DNA of 64,000 bases from Progne subis subis. Taxonomy: Eukaryota > Chordata > Aves > Passeriformes > Hirundinidae. Shown here piece after piece: positions 11,901 through 24,600 of the stretch. The stretch covers positions 9,794,096-9,858,095 of the forward strand of contig JAKJHU010000023.1 of assembly GCA_022316685.1 (NCBI GenBank), written 5' to 3'. The notes under the pieces are model-generated. The model saw nothing but the letters and a program-made list of their open reading frames with translations. It made no database searches and was not told where the DNA came from. The first letter of the stretch is position 1. Every line of letters begins with the position of its first letter. The position numbers and the translations under genes are program-made.

Positions 11901-14900
11901 TGCAAGCTCAAGCATGCTACTACACTTTTGAAAGACTTATGTTTTCTTTGTATTTTTAAAAGACCATTTTTCCTCCCTCCTCACAAAACCCTGCACAGGT
12001 AGAGACCCAGGTGGTCAGCTGGCCTGTAACAGGATGTAATTTCTCATGTCTGTCTTCAGCTACTTGTGCAAATTCACTAATCTGATTAGCAGTGCTTGCA
12101 ATTGATTTCCAGATACACAAGACACAATTTAGTTGCTAAAACATGGGCCTCAGGGGGTTCCTGCCTGACCCTTAATGCTTCTCTCATGAGGACATGGTTG
12201 TCCCACATGCCTTATGTCATGTGACCCCATTTTATGCCACAAAATCCTGGTTACCTCAGCTCGTCTCCAAAGGCAGCAGTCATCTCCATGTAGGCAATGG
12301 ACTTACTAATGTTTTGGTGTCCCTGGGCTGGTGATACTACAGCCATGAACAGCAGATGCTGCTGGGATGACAGCCCAGCCTTGCTGGGGAGCTTTGCCAC
12401 TTGTGGAGTGCCAAAAGTCTCAGTCTCCTTGGATGTGCTCACCTGGCTGCACAGCTTTGCCTCATACTGCCTTCCAAATGTTGCTTCCATGGCAGGCAGC
12501 TGTACCACAGCCCCAGCTTCCCAGGACCAGCTGTGATTCCCCACCAAGAGCACTGGGACCCGGGGCTGGGTATGACAGGACGTCCTGCAATGCTGCTCCG
12601 TGGTCTGGGCACTTTGTCGTCTCTGCCCCAGTTACACAAGAGCACTTCAAACAGATTTCCTGCACGTGTCTGTGTTGTACCATATAGCACAATCAAAACC
12701 AAGCATCATCACAATAATATAAGTAACAAAAAACAAACAAAATCAATTACCAATAGTGTAGTTAAGAGTTGTGATGGTCTAAGGCTTGTGATGGTCTAAG
12801 GGTAAAGGTAAATATTTTTAGACCATTTAAAAGCAATGACAATGTAGACATATAGATACCAAAAAATATTCTATTACTTTATTTTTCAGAGTCTTAAATA
12901 TGCCTTTACCCATTAAATTCCCTTTCTAAAAGTTACCTATCATTCTTCTCAAGCCAAGTATTTCATTTTGGCATGAATTTTCTGTTGTCCTTTCCATGAC
13001 TTGATGCCTGCACATTGAGGAAAATATCCAAACTTAATAAAATTTTTATGCCCCTGGTTGTGCTTACCAGATACTACTTCTGCTAGTCATGGAATATGTG
13101 TCTACCACTGCATGCTACCGATGATCTGTCTGATCCAACAGAATCAAAGGACTCACAATACTTTTTTAAGTTACTGCAACATCTAATGGACCTCTGAGGA
13201 ATATTAAGGAGCCAGGAATGGGTAGGATATTTGTCTCTCCATTCTCAAATTAAGCTCATGTAATGACTGTCTGGATTTTTTTAAAAGAGATCAGTATATT
13301 AAAAAATATTTATGCTTAGCATTTAGATGCACAGACATGTGATAAATGGTGCATGAGGTTTCCAATATTTGACATTAGAGAAGATACTAAGCTTTTTCTT
13401 ATTACATATGAGAAATTGGCAAGTTAATTAATCTAGCCCAAAGTGTCACAAAGTTTGTTCCTTGCTCTTTCTCTCTCTCCTTTTCTTTATCCTCAGCACT
13501 CAACAAAGTTACTTGAAGGTGTTTTCACTGACGTCATTAAGGCTTTCCACAAGCATAGTTTTGTGACGAGAAGGACCTGTGGTCAAGAAACACCAACATT
13601 ACAGTGAACAGTCATTGTTATTTATCATCTTTGCTGTAGACCTGGTGAAAGAAGCTCCTAAAAATGATAGCAGTGTTGCTACAGAAATCAGTGACATATC
13701 CCACAGGGAACAGACTAGGAAAACTCACCCTTTGATCCTGTTAGTATAAATCAATCTGACAATCAATGTCAAGAATGACTATCAGCAACAAACTAACATA
13801 TAAGGGAAGAAAAGGCTTCTTAGGAAAGGAAAAAAAAAAAAAAAAAAAAAGAGAGATGGACAATTCAGCTAATGTTGATATTACATCTAAGGACAGTTAT
13901 TTCCAAGTCTAAGATCAGGCATTTGAGTATAACATATTAGAAAAATCAGCTTTTATTGTTAGTGTCAAATCCTGCTTTTTTCTCTAGGGAATAAACAGAT
14001 TTTCACACATAGAGTTAAAACTAAACAGCTAAAATGTAGGAAGTAGCAAAGTCTTTGTTTATATTACCCTGGGTTATTTGGTGTTCTTATTGCTAGTTAT
14101 ATAATAAAATAATGAAGTGATATTGCTTTGTTTATGTTCAGTTGTCAAGGAGAAGGAACAATACTCTCTGAGCTATCCAACATGCCTCCAAGCCTTTCTG
14201 ATTAAAAAAGACAATTGCTCAAGATTTGTGGAACCACCTCACCACCTGTATTAGGAAATATCTCTCTCTAAAAAATTCCTTTATGAGACAATTTCCATTG
14301 AGAAACACATTCTCTCTCTTTCCCAAGGAGGCAGTGTGGCAGTAAGGAGCATATGTTGCCACCTTTTTCTGTACCTTGTGCACTTGTTCTGGTCCCAAAA
14401 GTTTTGTCTTCCAGTTGTGATGTTGTCTATGGCTCATGAGCCAGGTAACTCCATAGCAGCACAGATTAGCCTGTTGCTCTGTTATCTCTCAATACTATAA
14501 AAATTAATATACTTGGATGATAATAAATTTATCCTGGACTTGCAATGATTTATTGTGACTATCAGTAGAGATTCATCCAGGTGTAGGACAGTAGCTATCC
14601 CCAAGCAGCACATCATAAAAGGTAAAAAAAATACAAAGAAGAAATTATGTATTTTTTTCCACAATATATCTATAAACAGAAGGTAAAGTTTTGAGCTTTG
14701 AAACTTGCCTTTTCTATGACAATATAGGAAATATAGTGGCTGATGCTGGTATGTGCATGCTTTTTCAAATTATGGGTCTGCCTTTTGGGCTGTCACTGCA
14801 GAAGACATTGAATCAATTACTTGTCTGTGTAAACTATGAAAGGCAAAGGCAGCCTTGTGTTCAGAACAATGTGGTGAGCAAAACCCTAGTCTAGGGACAA

Positions 14901-14943
14901 TCTGGAAGTATGCATCTCCTCAAGACTGCTCCTGCCTCTCCCC
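8911..14943. other. Intergenic sequence, no gene recognised
   Basis: Open frames up to about 149 codons (10306-10755, plus) overlap others on both strands and show no known motif. A 16-bp direct duplication (TTGTGATGGTCTAAGG-like) lies at 12769-12801 and an A-run at about 13830-13850. Confidence 0.55.
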
Positions 14944-15553
14944 TTGATCTGGGACAAGGGGTGTCACTTCTTTATTGCCAGGAGGGCAAAGCACATCCTG
15001 GGGCACATTGAACACATCATAAACAGTCACCTAAAAGAGGTGATCATTCCGCTGTGGTCAGAGCTGGTGCAGCAGCACCTGCGTGCTGTGTGGAGTTCTG
15101 GGCCCCACAATTTAAGAAGGATGTGAAGGAATTCAAATGGGTTCAGAGGAGGCCAGCAAAGACGTTTAAGAGGCTGGAAGGAATGTCCTGTGTGTCATGG
15201 CTGAGGTCTTTGGGCTTGACTAGTCTGGAGAGAAGGATGCTGTGACAAACTGGTTGCTCTCTACAGCTTCCCAAGAGGGGGAACAGAGAGGGAGGTGCTG
15301 ATCTCTTCTTCCTGGGCTCCTGTGACAAGATGCACAGGAATAGTTCAAAACTGCACCAGGAGAGGCTGAGACTAAATATTAAAAAGCATTTCTTTACTGA
15401 CAGGGTGGTCATACACTGGGACAGGCTTCCTACAGAGATGGTCAATGCTCCAAACCTGTCAGTGCTTAAGAAGCATTTAGACAATGCCCTTAAAACCAGG
15501 CTTGCTACTTTTGGTCCACCCTGAAGAGGTCTGGTCTTGTAGGTCCCTTCCAA
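14944..15553 (+). mobile_element. CR1 LINE fragment (end of ORF2 and 3' UTR), broken
   Basis: The plus-strand frames hold the C-terminal part of CR1 ORF2 in pieces: KEVIIPLWSELV, then after a frameshift FWAPQFKKDVKEF and VQRRPAKTFKRLEG, LRSLGLTSLERR, and in another frame LNIKKHFFTDRVV and HWDRLPTEMV. At least two frame changes and a stop break it. The nucleotide end 'ggtcccttccaac' leads directly into a (TCTAT)n tail. The element is 5'-truncated and inactive. Confidence 0.92.
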
Positions 15554-15554
15554 C

Positions 15555-15662
15555 TATTCTATTCTATTCTATTCTATTCTATTCTATTCTATTCTATTCT
15601 ATTCTATTCTATTCTATTCTATTCTATTCTATTCTATTCATTCATTCCATTCCATTCTATTC
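15555..15662 (+). repeat. (TCTAT)n tail of the CR1 element
   Basis: About 17 perfect pentanucleotide units to 15639, then degenerate ATTC and CATTC units to 15662. It follows the CR1 3' end without a gap, so it probably grew from the CR1 terminal repeat. Confidence 0.95.
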
Positions 15663-18600
15663 CTGAAATTATCTGAGTTAGGTATTTGACCAAGCAGTTG
15701 GCAGCATCTTTCAAAGCACAGTTTTCCTCCTATTAATGAAAGGAAACAGTGCTGATGTTAGAAATGTTTAGTATGCTTTTTTTTTTTTTCATGGTGCCAT
15801 CAAGTCAGTAAGCCTAGATTTTACTCAGTGTTTGAAATTGTATTATTGTACACAATACATGAGTACATACACATGCACAGAACATAATTTTGCAGCATTT
15901 CTACATTTTAAAATTTTTGATTCATTTGCATCTTACAGATTTTTAGTAAATTATCAAAATACTTTGCACAACTAACATTTTCACTTGTTTCAAGGTTAGA
16001 AAGACTTAATGCTGCTTTATTCCCTACCAGAGTCATCTGCACCTCCTCCATGCCAGCAGGACAGAGTGGAGAAGACTGACATCCTCATAAAAGGTTGAGA
16101 GATTTCACCTCAGTTATTCACTGAAAATGGAATTAAGTTTTAAATTACTTCAGGCTTGTGAATCTAAAATTTGTCAAACACTCTAATATGCCTAAGTAGT
16201 TTGTAAAGCAGAGCCCAAAGCCCAGTCCTTTTCCCTAGAAAATTAGTGGAGTCACTACAGTGCTTTTACCTTCAAGCTGCTGGCAAAGACTTGGGAAATG
16301 TTTCTCCTCTTATTTTGTAACACACAGTTGCATATAGTTACTCTTGGTATGACCAGGGAACTCTCTTTGGCATCCCAGGAGTTTGGGGGGGCCATCCTTT
16401 GTAGATCTTGGTAACTTGAAATAAAGCTTCTGACCATATTGACTGATAAGATTTTACCATCTCTCGCAATATGTGCCCTAAAAGAGAGGAGGTCTTACCA
16501 AGTTTCAATCAGTTCAAGTTCTGCGCTTTCCAAAATGTTTCAACACAATCTACTGGCAAAGGCGATATCCAGGAAAAGTGGAAGTCAGAACACGGAGATG
16601 AAATAAACTCAGTGAGGTCTCACAAGAAGTCACACTAAGAGATGCAGAGGTTTCTGATGTACAGCCCTCTAGTCTGATCTCTTGATGACACTGCCTTCAT
16701 CTTCCTTGACCCAATGTCATTTTCAAAGTGTCTTGTGAGCTCCTTGTCTTCCAGAATTGAAAACTGTCATATCCTACACAAATCAATAAAATTGAGACAG
16801 GAACACAAGACAAAGCCTTACTGATATCCAGGTCTCTTTTCACAAGGATGCTGTTATCTTATGCCCAATGAGTTTTCCCTCAGTTTTCTTGTTATTTTAA
16901 AAATTATGTGTAAAGCTGTCCTAACTATTTGTCTCAGTAGTGCTGCCCCAGCCTATAATCCTGTCTGTGTTGGTAATGTTGATTGCATGGCCTTTTTGGC
17001 AATCCAGATGTTATATCAATGACAAATGAAAACCCTGAATGTTTTTCCACATCTAATTATACACATAATTATGGATGCATAAAATACCCAGTTATTTTCA
17101 GTATTTCCACATATGTTGTTTGTATGGTACCCAGACTACTCTTTCCCCCCACATTTTGTGACCAGATGGGTTTATACACATCCATGTGATAATAAAAATT
17201 TTTTCAATAGTCCCCTTTCCCTTCCTGACATCCCTAATTCTCATATTCTTCCTCTCTGATTTTGTATGTTATCTGGTGACATGCATCAAAACCAGCACTT
17301 TTAAAAGGTTGTAAGATATTTGAAGTAGGAGTTATATGCATCAGGATATGGATTTCTTTCACAGTTTTATAAAAAAGAGAAAAAAGAGAAAAAATGAGGA
17401 AAAAAAGAAAAGTAAAAAAGAAAAAAAGAGAAAAAAAGGTGTGCTACATTATTTATATCACTTTGTTCCTATTTTAGCCATATTTACTCTCTCCTTTTAG
17501 CTCTGTAATAGATTCTGTTATCTCTGATTTCCCTCTGAACAAAGTGTGGACACCTAACAAAGGCAATACTCAGTCAGATTTAGTTGTGCAATTACAAGTT
17601 ACAGTTAGTCAGCCAATCCAAATAATGAAGGATCAATAAAACAGTCATTAAGAGTATAATTTCAAACAAGCTCAAGCACCACAATTGTGCCTTCACATTT
17701 TGAATACTATTCTTATCCAACAGAGACTTACCATGTCTTTTTTATGAATTTGATTCATCTCTCAGTGGCAAATGTTTCTGAACTTTAAATCAAATACACT
17801 TTGTTTTCATTTGTAAACATCAAATTCTGCCACATTATGAGTATCAGCAAGGGAGTGGCTGTCCTTGTCCTCACTACATTTGACACAATTTTCATCTTGC
17901 ATCTCTGCTTCCCCCCCACATACACATACACACATGCACATACACCCCTTTTATACATCTTTTCTTCGTTTCCCATCAACTCTGAGCCCAGTGGCTGCTT
18001 TTAACACAGCTTTTAATGACCCCTTTGAAGCCTGACACTTCTCTTATAAGAACTAAATTGGAAGACATTTAACATCCCCTTATTTCATCTTCGCTATAAT
18101 AGAGTATTAAATGCAGGGAAGCACCAGAAAGTCATACTCAGATCCACACGGGACTGATTTTATTGAGGGTGGCTCTGTGGGTTGTCTGTGAGTTTAGCGT
18201 TCTGTCTCCCTCCCAATCCGGCTGGAGGATACAGGAGGCAGCTCTGGCCTTACCCCTTGCCTTCCTGTGGCTGCCCTGGCTGCTCTGCTGTGTTTTGTTC
18301 ACATTAATATTAAACATGTTTACCAGTTAGACTTGTTCCATCCCAGGAAGCCTGGCAGATCACTGTGACTCCTTCCCTGTCTCACACCTCTTCCCACAGC
18401 ATCCCAGTCTGCAGTGGAACATTCTCCTTGGAGCAGTGAGGCTCCGCACCTGGCTCATCCCTGGAGTCCAACCTGCGGAGAGATGGCTGCACTCCAGCAC
18501 CCTGTGGAGAACAGCTCTTCAACTGACAGATTTTCTGTGCTCAGTTCAAATATTTTATGCTTAGAATTTCCCAGTAAATCCTCACTTTAGGGGGTGAAAT

Positions 18601-21600
18601 GAACAACTGTCGTGATAATCCTGCAACTGCCTTATCCAGAGAACACTAATGGGATTGTAAATGGAAAGCAAAAGCAATGAAAAAAAAAAAAAAAATTGAA
18701 TGGCCACTAGTTTCACAAAAAATGCTGTAAGACACAGCTTTTATTATTACAGCAAGCAAGAGGAAAATCCTTATTGAAGATTTTTAAAACACCAGTAAGT
18801 TGCTTCTGAAGCCAACCTCAGAAGAAAATCTGTCAAGGAAATATTAAACGTTGCCAGGAAGCAGAAAATATCTGACAAGGATGGCAGAGGCCATTCCCAA
18901 GGACAACAAATTTCATGTTCTTGAACTTCCAAGTCAAAAAGAATCCACTAGAACAGCAATGTGAAATAACTTTCAAGTATCAGTACAAAGGTCTCAGCTG
19001 TAATTTTCCTAACACTTGCCAGGCTTAGATGGAATCATTATGCTGATATAAACACTCTTAAAAAACAGGTTTGAACACAATCTTTAAGGGAAATTGCACA
19101 AGGAGGCAGAGGAAATCACAACCTGTATTCAGTTTGTTTTTAGATGGATATGCTCTTCTCAAGGTACCACTTGCCAACCAAGGGTGAAATACTGCAGGAC
19201 AATCAGAGAACAATCATATCCCTGTTTAGGTGACAGAAGCAAGATAGACCTGAGCTATAAATTATGGGAAACCCAGGCTCATTTTCTTTACTTAGTTGAT
19301 TATTTTTTATATATGTTTGCAGTTATATATATGCTGTTATTGCATGAGAAGTTTGCACATATATATATGTGTCTGATTAGAATTGTCAAGTAACCAGAGC
19401 ATCCAAATATATTTAGTTAATAGGATGTATACAACTTTGCAAATAATGATGTCAAGTTGTCAGAGGAGAGATCATAACCCCTGGAACAGTAATATTGCCC
19501 CTTCTCAACATTTTGGCTTTTATTTTCCCTCCACATTGTACATTAAATTAATATGAACTTGAATGATATTTCAATTTGGTGAAAACTTAAATTATAAATG
19601 AGTCCATGCAGCTGGAAGCAAATTATCCCATATAAGTGTCATGTTTGAGGTATTGAAATAAGGGAGTTTGAATCCACTCTCAAATGAGACAAAATTATCA
19701 AGATTTGTTCTCTAGTGTTTGCAGCACACACTAATGTGAAGCAACCCTGTGTGGCTCAGGCCTTTCCTCATAGGGCTGGAATCTCCATCCTTGGATCCCA
19801 TATAAATGATTTTGGGTCATCCTGTGGAAGAAAACCCCATGCTTGTGCTCACACCTACATATCAGACTGTTTCTTTGACCTAAACTCACTTTCTGATCTC
19901 CAGGTATCTCCTTCAATTTCTTGCCGTCTCAGGAGCTGTCAGTTCCAGCGTGCACCCCTGTATCCAAAAGTGCCTCTCCCTGGCTCCTGCTGTGATTCCC
20001 TCTCCCCACTCTGCCCTCCATTTCACCCATTGAAGAGAAAGTATTTTCAGCTCCATTTAACACCATTACCACCTCACCCCAATGCCTTTGAACCTGCCTC
20101 ATTGCTAAAGCTGTCCTGCTAAGGGTGTTCTCTCCCTAGCAATCAGATTGTCCTCGATGCCTCTTGGAACAGCAGAACATGGAATGAAGGGCTTCAGCTG
20201 CAGTCAGAATCACGTAAGGAGTGAGAATTGTGAGTGTCTTCAGAGGCCCTGGCATTGTTTGATTCCCTGTCATCACTGCAACCCTGTCAGACCTCAAACG
20301 CTGAAGGGACCTGTTCCCACCAGCCTCGCCGTGGGCTCTCAGGGGAAACAGCACAGACAGCACAAACCTGCTCAAGCTGGTGACACACATATCTCAGCTG
20401 GCCTACAAAGCTCTCCAGCTGCTTGGGGGAAGGCTGGTTTGCATTTCACAAGAGAAAGAAAAGGTCATGTTTTGTGTCTGGTGCACTCTGCATATTTCTG
20501 CACCTCCTAAACAGCAGCAAGACACCATGAGTCTCAGCTATTAGTCTCTTGAAAAGGGATTTGAATGCTCTTCTCATGCAATAACAGCAGAACTAGAGTG
20601 GTGTCATGGCAAAAGCTTTTTCAGAGAGACAGCTCTTTTCCAGCTTTTCTTTTTCTGCTGATAGACAATGCCAGAAGCCACGGACTTTTATGCTGCAGAA
20701 TTTGTTGAAAGGAGTAAAAATAAAGTATTTATGCATATAGAAGTGCACAGGTAGAGACAGACATACAGTTGTATGTATATGTACGTATAATCATGAACAG
20801 AATGTATGCAACAGCCCTGATTACACTTGATTTCTGCAAAACTTTGAGTTGATATGAGAAGAGCAAGGGTTGTTCAGGGCCTGGGGAAGAGGAGACTCCT
20901 TAGGTGTCAGTGCAAGGAAGGATAAGCAGGATTACTTGGAGGTGCTGAGCACCACCAGATCCAGCAGCAATAAACTTGCTGAGATAAGTCAGCCTCCATC
21001 CTGGGCCCAAAGAGCTTCATGTATTTTTCTGTCCTGGCACAAGCACCAGCAGTGCTGATCAGCAGGTCATGCTGTTTAAAGGGAAAATGGGAACTCCCTC
21101 TAGACTCCTGTCTCTGCTGGGAGCACAGGAGACGTCTGACATGGGAAGAGGCATGGCTCTCTTGTGAGTTTGGGCTGGGAATTTCCACTCCTTTCCCCTG
21201 CTCTCTCAGTTCCTGTTTCACAGTCCCACTCCTGCCCTGCAGAACTTCAGCTCCTGCCAGCTCTGGAAGCAGCAGGACATGCAGTGAGCACTGTACTCTG
21301 TGGCATGGCAGCAAACCCTGCAGCAATGTGAGGAAAGTCCCTCACCTTCTCTCTGTATACTGGGAGTCTTCCCTCCAAGCAGATGCACAGAGTGTCTGGT
21401 GGAAATGCAATTCGTCTGGAATGGAGCATGGACTTTAATCTGGTCCCCACAGTGCTGAAGACCAGTCCCTTTGCTGGGCAGGTCAGCTTTCCATGCAGTA
21501 AAAGCTGCAGATAATCACCCCTGATGCTGTAGCCCAATTTCCCCCAGCCATGCCAGGTCAGACAGCTGGTCCATCCATCCCAGCACTCTGCATCTCTGAG

Positions 21601-24600
21601 CACTCATGTCTGAGGTAGTGTTCAGAAACTGTTCTTTTCTGTCTCAGAATTCTCAGGCTTGGATCTGAATGAGCTTAAGAGGAAAAAGTTTCATCTTCTA
21701 AAGTTTGTGGGGGAAAAAAAAAAAAAAAGTAGTTTATATTGCTATGTGGAATTTTCATGAGAGAAGAAAGTACTTTATGTGGCAATGCAAAAGGCAATCT
21801 TTCCCCTGGAGATTCATATTGAGCTCACAAAGAGAAAAAAACCCCAAATATCTGTGAGGAAAGCCGGCTTGCTTATCCACTCTTCAAGTAGCCTGAAGTC
21901 TTCAGCACATTCACTCTCCATCAGAAAATTTAGCACTGGTTTTCTTAGTTGCTAAACTTTCCAAGAGCTTTTCTCTTTGACAACCAGCAAGGATTGCCAA
22001 GGAGCACTCATTTCCCCAGCTTGTCATTTTTGCAAATCTCTCTGAAATGAAGTGCCTTCACACAGACTTCGTTGATACAACAGAGAGCAGTGTTTAAAAT
22101 GCTCATGAATCTCGCTTGGCACAAGCAGTCTCCTGGTGGATGTGGCAAGAGTACTACTCGGCTTTGGGTTTAAACATTTCCAGTAAAGCAACTGAGTAAT
22201 TTTTGCCAATGATGCTGGGTATTCCATCTGTGCAAATCCCATTTGTCTAATTTAGATCAATCCATTTAAAGAACGTTACTGGCTGTCATGCCTTTGAGAT
22301 ATTTTCTCCGTTCTTCACACACGTCAGAGCCTGCGGTCAGAGTGCTGAGCAATGGGAGACCCAACAGTTCTTCATCATACCAGAGTTTTCAGTCTCACAC
22401 TGAAGAATAAACAGATTTGCATTCAGCAGCATCATGATTGTTATAAATTATGAATAGTGCTTATCCACAGCCAAGAAATCTCTGATTTGTGCTGACAGAC
22501 CACTCGACAGCAATATATCACTAGTGTACGTGCAAGCATAATCCCAGTTATTTACCAGGCTTGCGGGAAACAGCACTAAAACTGGGAGGTTCTTCACTCC
22601 TTGAAAATGTAGTCATCTGCAAAAATATTTTCTCTTTTGTGGTAGTAAAATGAGGATTATATGCAATATCTGCATAGAATGCTTCCAGATACAGTATTAA
22701 TAGAGCTCAGTCCTGTCTCCTCTGGGTTTTTATTAAGACTTACACCTTTTAATGTTTCTTCTTCCTATACAATCAGATTACAAAGCAGACCTGATAGGAC
22801 AGTTCAGATCTGTTTCAGCATGGATTTTGGAAAATTGCTGCTTTTCACTCCAGCACTACTGTGATGTAGCTGTCTGGAGCTGCTCCCTCTCTCCAACAGG
22901 CACCTGGCTTTCCCAGGCAGGGTAAAGCTCTTCCTTGTAATGTCAGTCCTGTATTTTTAAGCTGATACATTTGATCACCTAGCAATTATAGTACAATGTA
23001 CGTAAGTATGATGCAGAGCTATTAGAAAAAAAGAATGCAGGCAACTCCCTGCCTGCTGGGCTCCTTGTTCCACACAGCCTTGTGTCTCCTGAGTTAGGCA
23101 TGGCCAGCAAAGGTGCACGCAGGGCCATTAGCCCCATCCTCCCCGGGAGCCTGCCCTGTGCTTCAGCATCACCAAGTGCTCCTTGACTGAGACTCATGGA
23201 ACAGAGGTGCTTATTATTTTCATTTCAGCTGCTAAATAATTTTTCCTTTATATTCAGTAACCTAAAATTGCTTTCCAACCCCCAGAATTCTTGGAGTACC
23301 TACCATCTTTACACAGGGCCCTGAAGGTCTAAATCCGAGCAACATATTGCCTTTAGCAATCAAATATTTTCTCTGTCTCCATAATATTTTGATTCCCTTA
23401 TCCTCCAGCACTATGTTGCAAATTATATTGGGAATATTGTCTATCATTTTCTCCCGCAGCTTCTGGCAGAGTTGCTGTGAGTTATCAGATATGTTCTGGA
23501 AGGAAATTGGATTGTAAATAACAGCAAAATATATCCCTAACTTCAAAGAAGACACAGATCCCTACTCCAAAAAAGTACATCTATAGATAGAGTTGACAAC
23601 TCATTTTCCTGATGTAAAACTCGATACATTTCCTAGAGATGAAATACAACAATTGAAAAATTCTACTCACAAAAAAAACCCCAAAACCCAAAACACCCTA
23701 AAAATATTTAAGATATTTTAATATAGAATAAAAAACCTAGAAATATGATTTGCTCACATTTTTGGTTATCAGTTCATATGAAGTTAAGATCACTTTTTGG
23801 TATCAAGTTCTTTACTTAAGAAGAGCATCAGTTTCAGGCATATCTCTCTTTCCAGCATTTGAGACGTTTCTGTAGTTTATTTTTCCTTACTGTAAAACTG
23901 GAAACTCCCTATTCATATCATAGCTTGATGTGAATAACATCAGTACAGGCATCACCAGCTCTGCTAGTTACTACTAAATACTACCTATTTTTTTTTCTCT
24001 GAGCTAGATAAAGGTGCCATACAATTCGCAGTACTTACAGTTTTTATATGATTTATTTTTTCTCACAACTAAAATTGTAGTCCTCTACAGACAGGTTTTG
24101 CAGGCAATCTACTTATTGCCTGCACTGGTATCAGGGAAATACTGATCAGGGTAATTTGATCACCAAATGGTCCCCTATTTCTCCTTTTACTTCTCTTGAG
24201 GATCAATTCACTATTCAGCCTAAAAATTGTCCAATATGACACATGTATGAAGGCCATTTTTGCTGGTGCGACAGAGCTGTATTTGAAGCATCATCCCACT
24301 TCCAGGCTGAAATTTGTTTGGGAGGAAACACAAGAGCAGTCCTTTCCCCAGTAAAGCCAGGCTGTGTTTTGGGAGCATTGCAAGCCAGGTGTCCTGTGCA
24401 CTGGTCCAGGCAGGATTGGCAAGAAAGATCCTTGCATTGATAAATATAGGTTGAAAACCCTAACATGTATTTTGCTTTGAGAGACAACAAATTTAACTGC
24501 TAGGGCATTCACCTGGACACCTGCCCACCATTATAGAGACATGACTTTGCTGGTCACGACTACATTTTCACAGCATGCATCAAAACGATTTTCGGTTTGG

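Noticed and set aside
15555..15662. CRISPR-like or regulatory array from regular repeats
   Set aside because: It is a 5-bp microsatellite at a CR1 tail; no spacers, and the genome is a vertebrate one.
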